A DNA stretch of 21,422 bases from an uncultured Eubacteriales bacterium (GTDB taxonomy: Bacteria > Bacillota > Clostridia > Oscillospirales > Acutalibacteraceae), in assembly GCA_900321905.1 (NCBI GenBank), contig ONXZ01000005.1, forward strand, positions 1 through 21,422, written 5' to 3'. Below the pieces are notes generated by a model. That model was not told the DNA's origin. It worked only from the letters and a program-made list of their open reading frames with translations, and searched no databases. Made by a program: the position numbers and the translations under genes. Below are positions 7,959 through 14,535 of this stretch, one piece after another; the stretch's first letter is position 1, and the number at the start of each line of letters is the position of its first letter.

Positions 7959-9739
7959 TGGACACACTTAACGGACTTAAAAGAACGGCGTACTGCGCCG
8001 AATTCAATATGAACAATGTCGGTGAGGAGATTACTGTTTTCGGCTGGGTACAGCGCCAGCGCGACCTCGGCAACCTTATCTTTATAGACCTGCGTGACAG
8101 GAGCGGTATTATCCAACTTTCATTTAACGACAAAACCGACCGCGAAATTTTTGCAAAAGCGCAGTCTGTACGCAGCGAATTCGTTGTAGCGGCAGTCGGC
8201 ACAGTTGCCGAGCGCGAGAGCAAGAATAAAGAAATCCCAACGGGCGATATTGAGGTTATGGTTACCGATTTTCGCATTCTCTCAAAGGCTGACACACCGC
8301 CTTTTGAGGTTGAAAAGATTGACACCGTCGGCGATGAAACCACGCTTAAATACCGCTATCTCGGACTCCGCAGCGAAAAACTGACAAAAAATATTCTTAT
8401 GCGTCACAAGATTGCAAAAATCGCGAGAGATTATTTTTACGACAATGACTTTATCGAGATTGAAACTCCGATGATGATTAAGTCCACACCCGAGGGCGCA
8501 AGGGACTACGTTGTGCCGTCGCGTATTCACAGCGGTAAGTTCTACGCTCTGCCGCAGTCGCCGCAGATTTATAAGCAACTTACAATGATTGCCGGCTTTG
8601 ACCGCTATGTTCAACTTGCGCGTTGCTTCCGCGACGAGGATTTGCGCGCAGACCGTCAGCCTGAATTTACTCAGATTGACCTTGAAATGTCGTTTGTAAA
8701 CTGCGATGACCTTATGGATATGGCAGAGGGCTTTATCAAAAAACTGATGAAGGATACTATAGACGTTGATATGCCTGAAAAACTGCCGCGTATGACGTTT
8801 GACGACGCGATGAACAAGTACGGCTCTGATAAGCCCGACACTCGTTTTGATATGCTTATTCAGGACGTCAGCGACTGGGCAGACGGTACCGATTTTGTAG
8901 TATTCAAAAACGCTATTGCAGACGGCGGCGCAGTTAAGGCTATCGTTGCAAAGGGCGCTGCGCAGCACTATTCCCGCAAAAAGATTGACAAACTTACCGA
9001 GCATGCAAAGGGTATCGGCGCTAAAGGACTTGCTTATGTCCGCTGGGCAGATGAAACGCCTAACTGCTCGTTTGCAAAATTCCTCAAAGAGGGCGAACTT
9101 GACGCGCTGCTTACATCACTCGGTGCAGAGCAGGGCGACGTTGTGTTTATCGTCAGCGACAAGACACGCAAGGCGCTCACGATTATGGGCGCACTCCGCC
9201 TGATTATTGCAAAAGAACTTGACATTATCCCTGAGGGTAAGTGGAATTACCTCTGGATTACGGAAATGCCGTTTTTTGAACTTGACGAGGACACAGGCGA
9301 ATTCGTTGCGGCTCACCACCCGTTTACAATGCCTATGGACGAGAGCGTGCAGTACCTTGACACTGACAAAAGCAAGGTTAAGGCGCAGGCATTTGACCTT
9401 GTGCTTAACGGTACGGAATTGTCTTCAGGCTCAATGCGTATCACCGATTGCGATTTGCAGACCAAGATGTTTGAACTCCTCGGTATGTCGCAGGAGGAAA
9501 TCGACGCCAAGTTCGGCTTCCTCGTTGACGCTTATCACTATGCAGCACCGCCTCACGGAGGTATGGGCATCGGTCTTGACAGACTTGCAATGCTCATCTG
9601 CGGCGCTGATTCGCTGCGCGATGTTGTTGCTTTCCCGAAGGTGCAAAACGCAAGCGAACTTATGAGCGGCGCACCGTCGTACATAGACGACGTACAACTT
9701 GACGAACTGTCAATCGCCATCACAAAGGACGAGGATTAA
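7958..9739 (+). CDS. aspS: Aspartate-tRNA ligase
   Basis: The 593-residue bacterial-type AspRS has an N-terminal OB-fold anticodon domain (about 10-110, with FGWVQRQRDLGNLIFIDLRD), the class II core with motif 2 around RCFRDEDLRADRQPEF (222-237), the GAD insertion typical of bacterial AspRS (about 300-420), and motif 3 GGMGIGLDRL (534-543). RDLG in the OB domain is the pattern I associate with discriminating enzymes that charge only tRNA-Asp; this is weak evidence. Both ends overlap the neighbouring genes by one base, and its ribosome site TTCGGAGGAAG lies inside the end of hisS. Pairing of hisS and aspS is common in Firmicutes. Confidence 0.97.
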   Translation: MDTLNGLKRTAYCAEFNMNNVGEEITVFGWVQRQRDLGNLIFIDLRDRSGIIQLSFNDKTDREIFAKAQSVRSEFVVAAVGTVAERESKNKEIPTGDIEVMVTDFRILSKADTPPFEVEKIDTVGDETTLKYRYLGLRSEKLTKNILMRHKIAKIARDYFYDNDFIEIETPMMIKSTPEGARDYVVPSRIHSGKFYALPQSPQIYKQLTMIAGFDRYVQLARCFRDEDLRADRQPEFTQIDLEMSFVNCDDLMDMAEGFIKKLMKDTIDVDMPEKLPRMTFDDAMNKYGSDKPDTRFDMLIQDVSDWADGTDFVVFKNAIADGGAVKAIVAKGAAQHYSRKKIDKLTEHAKGIGAKGLAYVRWADETPNCSFAKFLKEGELDALLTSLGAEQGDVVFIVSDKTRKALTIMGALRLIIAKELDIIPEGKWNYLWITEMPFFELDEDTGEFVAAHHPFTMPMDESVQYLDTDKSKVKAQAFDLVLNGTELSSGSMRITDCDLQTKMFELLGMSQEEIDAKFGFLVDAYHYAAPPHGGMGIGLDRLAMLICGADSLRDVVAFPKVQNASELMSGAPSYIDDVQLDELSIAITKDED

Positions 9740-10326
9740 TGAGTAAATATAACTTTTTCGCAATGGTCAATCGGATGAAACTGATTGACCGTTGGGCGCT
9801 TATGCGCAATACTTCAAAAGAGAATATTGCAGAGCACAGCCATTCCGTAGCGGTTATCGCCCACGCGCTTGCGCTTATCGGCAACAAAGAGTTCGGCAAA
9901 AACTACAATGCCGACAGGGCGGCAGTCCTTGCGCTGTATCACGACACAACCGAGGTTATCACGGGCGATATGCCGACCCCGGTTAAGTACTATAACGACG
10001 AGATTAACAATGTTTACAAAGACATTGAGTCAGTCGCAGGCGAGCGTCTGCTCGCAATGCTGCCCGAGGATTACAGAGCCGACTACAAGCCGTTTTTTGA
10101 ACAGCAGGAGGCGGACAAAGAACTCTGGGCGCTTGTAAAAGTGGCGGACAAAATCAGCGCGCTGATTAAATGCGTGGAGGAAAACCGTATGGGCAACCGT
10201 GAGTTTGACCTCGCCCTCAAAGCGCAGGAGGAAAAAATCAAAGCAATCGACCTGCCCGAGGTTAAATACTTCCGCGAGCATTTTCTCCCTGCCTATTACC
10301 TCACACTCGACGAACATACCAAATAA
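9739..10326 (+). CDS. HD-domain 5'-deoxynucleotidase, YfbR family
   Basis: This 195-residue protein matches E. coli YfbR over its full length. YfbR is a metal-dependent HD phosphohydrolase that removes phosphate from 5'-deoxynucleoside monophosphates. Active-site residues fall at the same numbers as in E. coli as recalled: R18-W19 (DRWALMRN), H33 (AEHS), H68-D69 (YHD), E72, D77 (TGDMPTPVKYY) and D137 (VADK). The start ATG overlaps the aspS stop (TAATG). It is the last gene of the hisS-aspS unit, and a strong terminator follows at once. A role in nucleotide salvage or pool cleaning is inferred from the family; the link with two synthetases may simply reflect co-expression. Confidence 0.92.
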   Translation: MSKYNFFAMVNRMKLIDRWALMRNTSKENIAEHSHSVAVIAHALALIGNKEFGKNYNADRAAVLALYHDTTEVITGDMPTPVKYYNDEINNVYKDIESVAGERLLAMLPEDYRADYKPFFEQQEADKELWALVKVADKISALIKCVEENRMGNREFDLALKAQEEKIKAIDLPEVKYFREHFLPAYYLTLDEHTK

Positions 10327-10354
10327 AAATGCACTCCGCCGGAGTGCATTTTTT
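10325..10354 (+). terminator. Strong intrinsic terminator of the hisS-aspS operon
   Basis: ATGCACTCC (10329-10337) pairs with GGAGTGCAT (10341-10349) around GCC, flanked by AAAAA and TTTTTT. It may act in both directions. A heptamer array starts directly at its T-tract. Confidence 0.92.
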
Positions 10355-10608
10355 AGTGGATAGTGTACAGTGAATAGTGGACAGTATGGGCGATTACGAT
10401 ATGCCTAAAAACAAACGACTTCTGTAGGGAGCGGCGACCTCGACGCTCCGCAAATACCATTGTTTGAACGAAGTGAGTAACCGATTAAACGTAGGGGCGG
10501 ATACCATCCGCCCGCTTTGTTTAGATAATAACTAACAGATATTTATCGGGCGGGTTGGGAAACCTACCCGAATATCAATTCCGAATTTCTAATTCCGCAT
10601 TCCGAATT
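10355..10608. repeat. Mosaic of small intergenic repeats with heptamer arrays at both ends
   Basis: This non-coding stretch fills the gap between the yfbR-like gene and mntP. The left end 10355-10385 is four units of AGTGNAY plus AGT. The right end 10578-10608 is four units of ATTYCKM plus ATT and runs into the mntP stop codon. Between them are three hairpins: GGAGCG/CGCTCC (10428-10449), GGGCGGAT-ACC-ATCCGCCC (10495-10513), and GGGTTGG-GAAA-CCTACCC (10552-10569). A module ending GAGTAACCG (10461-10483) recurs at 16162-16184 with 20 of 23 bases the same, and 10493-10514 recurs at 12185-12206 with 19 of 22 the same. The two end arrays are not complements of each other, so this looks like a composite. 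I see no coding sequence in it. Confidence 0.75.
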
Positions 10609-11191
10609 AGAAAAACACGCCTTTTACAAATATCTCAATTCCTATGCCGATAAGTATGATTCCGCCGAGGAGGGTCGCTTTGTCTGAAAATTTGTCGCCG
10701 AAAACCTTGCCGATTTCAATACCTGCGCGGCAAACGCCGTAAGTAACTACGCCGATAATCAGCGATGACAAAAACGCTTCAAACATTCCGTAACCCTGTG
10801 TTGTAAAACCGACGGAAAGTGCGTCAATCGAGGTTGCAACACCCTGCACAATCAGCGTTCCCATGCCAAGCGCAGCATTGGTATGCACCGCATTTTTTCT
10901 GCTTTTCACACTTTCAATCACCATTTTGCCGCCGATGTAAAGCAGCAAAATCAGCGCAATGTACGGTATATACGGCTGGACTTTTTTAAAATAATTTACC
11001 ACAAAATGCACTGCCGCCCATCCGAGCATTGGCATTGCAAACTGAAAGACCGAGAATACACCTGCGATTAAAACCGCTTTTCTGCGGCGCATTTTCGGCT
11101 CCGCGAGTCCGTTTGCGACCGATACTGAAAATGCGTCCATCGCAAGACCGAAACCGAACAATATGCTGTTTACAAAAAACATAACGTTCAT
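10607..11191 (-). CDS. mntP: Manganese efflux pump MntP
   Basis: This 194-residue protein has about six membrane helices and the duplicated family motif: GLAMDAFSVSVANG near the N-terminus (D19) and ATSIDALSVGFT in the second half (D123). MntP exports Mn2+ and protects cells from manganese overload. The length is normal. The start has AGAGGGA about 10 bases upstream on the minus strand. It is transcribed away from the NusG-II/Gx pair from a shared intergenic region of 85 bases; this is too short for the yybP-ykoY manganese riboswitch that often precedes mntP, so control here must be by promoter or operator. The last codons abut the mosaic repeat at 10355-10608. Confidence 0.94.
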   Translation of the reverse strand: MNVMFFVNSILFGFGLAMDAFSVSVANGLAEPKMRRRKAVLIAGVFSVFQFAMPMLGWAAVHFVVNYFKKVQPYIPYIALILLLYIGGKMVIESVKSRKNAVHTNAALGMGTLIVQGVATSIDALSVGFTTQGYGMFEAFLSSLIIGVVTYGVCRAGIEIGKVFGDKFSDKATLLGGIILIGIGIEIFVKGVFF

Positions 11192-11212
11192 ATACTTATC
11201 CCTCTTTCAGTA

Positions 11213-11241
11213 ATATTATCACAAGCGCAGGATTATGTCAA
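11213..11241 (-). promoter_or_regulatory. mntP promoter, extended -10
   Basis: On the minus strand: TTGACA (plus-strand 11236-11241), a 17-base spacer, and TAATAT (11213-11218) preceded by TGA, making an extended -10. The transcript would start near 11206, about 15 bases before the mntP ATG. Confidence 0.8.
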
Positions 11242-11270
11242 TTGACATTGAGTGGCGAGGCGTGTATACT
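11242..11270 (+). promoter_or_regulatory. Promoter of the NusG-II/Gx operon
   Basis: TTGACA (11242-11247), exactly 17 bases, then TATACT (11265-11270): close to perfect consensus. The start codon ATG is at 11277, where the transcript itself would be expected to begin. The -35 abuts that of the mntP promoter in the palindrome TGTCAATTGACA (11236-11247). Confidence 0.85.
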
Positions 11271-11276
11271 TGAGTT

Positions 11277-11654
11277 ATGGACAAATTTAAGGTTAAAAAA
11301 GCAGATGTTATTATTGCTGTGGCTGTGCTTTGCGCCGCGGCGCTTGTGCTTTTGTGTTTTAACATTTTTGCAGGTTCCGGCAGCGCCGCTGTGATAGAGC
11401 AAAACGGTACTGTTATTGCCGAACTTCCGCTTGATGAAAATGCTGTTTTTGAGGTGAAAGACGGCGGCAGGGTCACCAATGTAGTTGAGGTAAAAGACGG
11501 CGCAGTCAGCGTTACGAAAGCCGATTGCCCCGATAAAATCTGCAAAAATCACAGGGCGGTCAGCAAGTCGGGTGAGAGTATTGTCTGCCTGCCGAACAAG
11601 GTCATTGTCACCGTGCGCGGCGACAGCGGAGAAGTGGACGGTGTTGCGAGATGA
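11277..11654 (+). CDS. NusG domain II membrane-anchored protein
   Basis: This 125-residue protein has one N-terminal membrane helix (about 11-31) and a small extracytoplasmic domain of the NusG_II family, with the conserved cysteines of CPDKIC (C84, C89) and IVCLPN (C104). Such proteins commonly sit next to Gx-transporter genes in Firmicutes, and their function is not established. No upstream ribosome site is visible, and a near-consensus promoter ends 6 bases before the ATG, so the mRNA may be leaderless. The membrane segment starts soon after this ATG and no other start with a ribosome site is seen. The stop overlaps the next start (ATGA). It shares nothing with the transcription factor NusG apart from the domain fold. 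Confidence 0.85.
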   Translation: MDKFKVKKADVIIAVAVLCAAALVLLCFNIFAGSGSAAVIEQNGTVIAELPLDENAVFEVKDGGRVTNVVEVKDGAVSVTKADCPDKICKNHRAVSKSGESIVCLPNKVIVTVRGDSGEVDGVAR

Positions 11655-12148
11655 GTAAATCAAAAAAAGTCGCAACCTTCGCACTTTGCGTTGCGCTGGC
11701 GTTCACACTGTCGTTTCTTGAAAGTCTTGTGCCGGTTAACATTGGCATACCGGGCGTAAAACTCGGACTTGCAAACTCTGTTGTGCTGATGGCGATGTAT
11801 CTGCTCGGCAAAAAGGAAGCGTTTGCGATTTCGATGATTAGAATACTTTTGGCGGGGCTGCTGTTTTCAGGCGCGTTTTCGCTGATTTACAGTTTGGCAG
11901 GCGGCATACTGTCATACTTCGTAATGCTTGCGGCAATGCAGAGCAAAAAGTTATCTGCGCTCGGCGTGTCGGTGCTTGGTGCGTCAGTGCATAATGTGGG
12001 GCAAATCGTTGTTGCAGGGGTTGTTATGCAAACATCACGCATAGTTTACTATCTGCCTGTGCTGCTGATTTCGGGCGCTGTGACAGGCGTAATCGTGGGA
12101 ATACTGTCGGGCATAGTGATTGCACGGCTGAACAATATAATTAAATAA
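11651..12148 (+). CDS. Gx transporter family protein (HepI-like)
   Basis: This 165-residue integral membrane protein has about five or six helices and the family pattern LESLVPVNIGIPGVKLGLANS near residues 24-45, with further Gly-rich segments (LLFSGAFSLIYSLAGG). It belongs to the family often annotated as heptaprenyl diphosphate synthase component I or Gx transporter. It resembles small substrate-binding S-components of transporters, but the substrate is unknown. It overlaps the NusG-II gene by four bases and is likely coupled to it. The stop codon's last A is the first base of a 15-bp perfect palindrome. The polyprenyl synthetase gene that often accompanies this pair is absent here. Confidence 0.85.
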   Translation: MSKSKKVATFALCVALAFTLSFLESLVPVNIGIPGVKLGLANSVVLMAMYLLGKKEAFAISMIRILLAGLLFSGAFSLIYSLAGGILSYFVMLAAMQSKKLSALGVSVLGASVHNVGQIVVAGVVMQTSRIVYYLPVLLISGAVTGVIVGILSGIVIARLNNIIK

Positions 12149-12180
12149 TGTTCAATTGGGGACTGTCCCCAATTGAACAT
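12148..12180. repeat. Perfect 15-bp palindrome with GGGGA-CTG-TCCCC core
   Basis: ATGTTCAATTGGGGA (12148-12162) pairs without mismatch with its complement (12166-12180) around CTG. It starts on the last base of the stop codon and has no T-tract. The GGGGACTGTCCCC core resembles palindromic REP-like repeats I know from many bacterial genomes, some of which are linked to single-strand Y1 transposases. Confidence 0.8.
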
Positions 12181-12186
12181 TGGCAG

Positions 12187-12213
12187 GGGCGGATAATATC
12201 CGCTCGTTTTTTT
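12187..12213 (+). terminator. Terminator of the NusG-II/Gx operon, built from a repeat module
   Basis: GGGCGGAT (12187-12194) pairs with ATCCGCTC (12198-12205, one G-U pair) around AAT, followed by G and seven T. The same module without the T-run is at 10493-10514. Confidence 0.8.
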
Positions 12214-12231
12214 GCATATAAATGATTGGTG

Positions 12232-12474
12232 ATGGGTTTGAAAGATATTATTGACTGCGCCACACAGCCGCATATTGAGATTATCGGCAACAGCGAATTT
12301 GTGGTGGACGGCTTAAAGTCGATTGTTGAGTATACAAAAGACAAAATCAAAATCGACCTCGGCAAATACAGCGTTGCGTTTTACGGCGACGGGTTGTATA
12401 TTGATTCTTTCACACACGAGGGTGCAGTGGTGCAGGGAACGGTTGTAACAATGGAGTTTTGCAGCAATGATTAA
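12232..12474 (+). CDS. yqfC: Sporulation protein YqfC
   Basis: This small protein of 80 residues matches the YqfC family: PHIEIIGNSEFVVDGLKSIV followed by alternating beta strands (YTKDKIKIDL, YSVAFYGDGLYI) and a C-terminal VVQGTVVTMEF. In Bacillus yqfC lies next to yqfD and is expressed in the mother cell during sporulation; the molecular role is not known. The start is uncertain: TTG 12226, GTG 12229 and ATG 12232 are consecutive in-frame candidates, and none has a clear ribosome site. ATG is chosen by codon preference. It overlaps yqfD by eight bases. The preceding terminator leaves only about 18 bases for promoter sequence. Confidence 0.8.
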   Translation: MGLKDIIDCATQPHIEIIGNSEFVVDGLKSIVEYTKDKIKIDLGKYSVAFYGDGLYIDSFTHEGAVVQGTVVTMEFCSND

Positions 12475-13645
12475 GTTTTTCAGGTGGCTCGTCGGCTTTG
12501 TGCAGTTCAGTTTTGAGGGCGGATTTGCAGACGGTTTTATTAACGATTGTTATGCTAATAACCTCGCTGTGCGCGATTTGCATTACCGTGATTCGGTGTT
12601 GTGTGCAACCTGCCCTGCTTCGCAGTATCTTGCGTTTTGCAGGACGGCAAAAAAGCACGGCGGAAGGCTTAAAATTATCAAAAAATCGGGCATAATATTT
12701 CCGCTTCTCAAACTCAGAAACCGTTTCGGTCTTGCGGTTGGCGCTTTGCTGTTTGTGATGATTTTGAGTTTTTTGTCGGGATTCATCTGGAACGTTCAGA
12801 TTGTCGGAAACAGTCGCATTAAGGATAGTGAACTTCGCGATTTCCTCGCGCAAAACGGTATTTATGAGGGCGTTTACTGGGACACAGTCAACACCGATAA
12901 GGTCGAAAACCTGATTATGGCGTCGTTTGACGACTGCGCCTGGGTGCATATCAACGAACTTGGAACAACCGCGCGCGTTGAGATTAGCGAAACGAAAAAT
13001 CCGCCCACGCGTAAACAGAAGAAAAAGAACGTCTGCAACGTCAAAGCGTCGGCTGACGGCTTTATTGTCAAGGTTGCTTTGTACAACGGCAAGGCGGTTG
13101 CGAAAGTCGGCGACAGCGTCAAAAAAGGCGATATTTTGATTAAGGGCATTTATACCGATGGCTACGAAAAAACGCGCCGAGTTCACGCCGAGGGCGAGTA
13201 TATCGCTCAGGTCACGGAGCCGTTTGAACTCGTTGTCAGCCGCACACAGAGCAGACCTATGCTGACAAGCAAGGCGCAGTACAAAACGCTTGCGTTTTTC
13301 GGGATTTACGTTCCGCTTTACATCGGCAAGGCGGACACGCAGGGTGCAGATTGCAGTTTTGACAGCGATTACATCAAAGTTAACGGCAAACGTGTACCTG
13401 TCGGTATTATCACAACCACCGCAAGCAAGTATAACAATGCGCCGCTCACCCTCACAGACCGCGAACTTACAGCCCTTGCTCAAAGCGAAACAGAAAAGAA
13501 ACTGAAAAGCGAATACGCTGACACGCAGATTATACATAAAAAGTTAGACACAAATATTACTGCCGACAGCGCAGTAGTCAAAGGGCAGATTACCTGCCTT
13601 AAAAATATTGCCGTTGAATCCGCTGTAAAAAAGAAACAAAAATAA
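12467..13645 (+). CDS. yqfD: Sporulation protein YqfD
   Basis: The 392-residue protein has a YqfD N-terminal domain (residues 1-80, FRWLVGFVQFSFEGGFADGF), one membrane helix (about 88-109, GLAVGALLFVMILSFLSGFIWNV split across this span) and a long outer domain with a FtsQ/POTRA-like start (VQIVGNSRIKDSELRDFLAQ) and a lipoyl/barrel-like stretch (GKAVAKVGDSVKKGDILIKG). YqfD is required for normal sporulation in Bacillus relatives, probably in or around the forespore envelope; its biochemical role is open. It overlaps yqfC by eight bases. A long open frame on the opposite strand (12410-13537) is a codon-bias shadow. A bidirectional terminator follows. Confidence 0.93.
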   Translation: MIKFFRWLVGFVQFSFEGGFADGFINDCYANNLAVRDLHYRDSVLCATCPASQYLAFCRTAKKHGGRLKIIKKSGIIFPLLKLRNRFGLAVGALLFVMILSFLSGFIWNVQIVGNSRIKDSELRDFLAQNGIYEGVYWDTVNTDKVENLIMASFDDCAWVHINELGTTARVEISETKNPPTRKQKKKNVCNVKASADGFIVKVALYNGKAVAKVGDSVKKGDILIKGIYTDGYEKTRRVHAEGEYIAQVTEPFELVVSRTQSRPMLTSKAQYKTLAFFGIYVPLYIGKADTQGADCSFDSDYIKVNGKRVPVGIITTTASKYNNAPLTLTDRELTALAQSETEKKLKSEYADTQIIHKKLDTNITADSAVVKGQITCLKNIAVESAVKKKQK

Positions 13646-13678
13646 AAACGGACAGTTCGTTTGTGAACTGTCCGTTTT
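13645..13678. terminator. Bidirectional terminator between yqfD and the TM2 gene
   Basis: AAAACGGACAGTTC (13645-13658) pairs perfectly with GAACTGTCCGTTTT (13665-13678) around GTTTGT. On the minus strand the T-run is longer (TTTTTATTTTT), so termination of the TM2 gene should be the stronger direction. Confidence 0.88.
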
Positions 13679-13690
13679 GCTATGTAATTA

Positions 13691-14290
13691 TTATTCTTCT
13701 TCGGCTTCGTCCTCTTTGTTTGACTCTTTGATAGCCTTTGCCATTGACTCCTCAAATGTCATAATTTTAAAACCGTTTGCGTCCATATTTGTCTTTTCGG
13801 TAAAGAGAAGCACGGCGTCAACAGTCGCCCAGATTATAGCCGCGATAAGTCCGAGACCTGCAAAAAGTGAGCCGACAAGGCAAACAAGAAGTTGTGCAAT
13901 TGCCTTGTTGGTGTTGCCGAGATAGAAGTTGTGTATGCCAAGCGCACCCAGACCCGAGGCAAGTACAACCGCAACGACCTTTTTCTTGATTTTATATCCT
14001 TCAGGATAGTCGGTTCTTGCAACAACAGGCTGAGCCGGCTGCACAGGCGGCATTGGCTGCTGTGGGTTGTAGTAGTTTTGCTCAGGCGCGCCGATTGGCG
14101 GAACATAATACTGCGGTTGTTCCTGTGCCGGCGCGTACTGTTGTTCATTCACAGGTGCGTACTGCGGTTCCTGTACAGGTGCGTACTGTGTCTGCTTCGG
14201 AACCGGCGGTTGATATACGTTTTCGTTTGTTGCTGTGCAGTTGCAAACTTCGCCTTCGGCGAGTTCTCTGCCGCAATTCGGACAATTCAT
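13691..14290 (-). CDS. Zinc-ribbon and TM2 domain membrane protein
   Basis: This 199-residue protein starts with a short zinc ribbon (CPNCG at 3-7, then C16 and C18), continues with a low-complexity P/Q/Y region holding three 8-residue repeats that begin QYAP (about 34-57), and then a TM2 domain (about 100-165): two membrane helices around ASGLGALGIHNFYLGNT and the second helix ending in AAIIWATVDAVLLFTEKTN. The tail is acidic (ESNKEDEAEEE). TM2 proteins are widespread and their function is mostly unknown. The ATG has AAAGGAGA upstream on the minus strand and a good promoter precedes it. It is a stand-alone gene, divergent from hrcA. Confidence 0.87.
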   Translation of the reverse strand: MNCPNCGRELAEGEVCNCTATNENVYQPPVPKQTQYAPVQEPQYAPVNEQQYAPAQEQPQYYVPPIGAPEQNYYNPQQPMPPVQPAQPVVARTDYPEGYKIKKKVVAVVLASGLGALGIHNFYLGNTNKAIAQLLVCLVGSLFAGLGLIAAIIWATVDAVLLFTEKTNMDANGFKIMTFEESMAKAIKESNKEDEAEEE

Positions 14291-14325
14291 AATAACATAT
14301 CTCCTTTATTATTTATTACCATTAT

Positions 14326-14354
14326 ATAATACATCACCGGAAAATCGTTGTCAA
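14326..14354 (-). promoter_or_regulatory. Promoter of the TM2 gene
   Basis: On the minus strand TTGACA (plus 14349-14354), 17 bases, then TATTAT (14326-14331). The leader is about 30 bases and includes AAAGGAGA. Confidence 0.7.
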
Positions 14355-14410
14355 TCGACTTGAAAAAAGTTAGCAAAATCTTTACCTTTTAGCAATAAAA
14401 GTAAAAGAGT

Positions 14411-14471
14411 GCCAAAATTTTGAAAAATTTTTAAAAAAACTGTTGACAAACGCGCGGTTTGGTTATAATAT
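14411..14471 (+). promoter_or_regulatory. Heat-shock operon promoter with A-tract upstream element
   Basis: TTGACA (14443-14448) is followed by overlapping -10 choices: TATAAT at 14464-14469 (15-base spacer) or TAATAT at 14466-14471 (17-base spacer). Directly upstream, 14413-14439 is a run of A- and T-tracts resembling an UP element. The CIRCE operator begins 11-13 bases after the -10, over the expected start site. Confidence 0.85.
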
Positions 14472-14481
14472 ACATATAGAG

Positions 14482-14508
14482 TTAGCACTCGACCATACAG
14501 AGTGCTAA
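14482..14508 (+). promoter_or_regulatory. CIRCE operator bound by HrcA
   Basis: TTAGCACTC (14482-14490), nine bases, GAGTGCTAA (14500-14508): a perfect match to the CIRCE consensus. HrcA binds it and represses the hrcA-grpE-dnaK-dnaJ operon; heat shock relieves this through GroEL titration in known systems. Only one copy is present. Confidence 0.98.
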
Positions 14509-14535
14509 TTGATAAAAAGAGAGGGAGGCATTACA

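Noticed and set aside
10355..10608. CRISPR array or tRNA in the repeat patch
   Set aside because: Units are 7 bases without spacers of constant length, and no cloverleaf or T-loop sequence (GTTCRANNC in a proper stem) was found.
11192..11276. yybP-ykoY manganese riboswitch ahead of mntP
   Set aside because: The whole intergenic region is 85 bases, the expected leader is about 15 bases, and no aptamer motifs are present.
12410..13537. A 375-codon open frame on the minus strand opposite yqfD
   Set aside because: It lies entirely opposite a well-recognised gene, has no family resemblance, and its composition is what the complement of biased codons gives. Similar shadows are opposite aspS (8282-9004) and mrdA.
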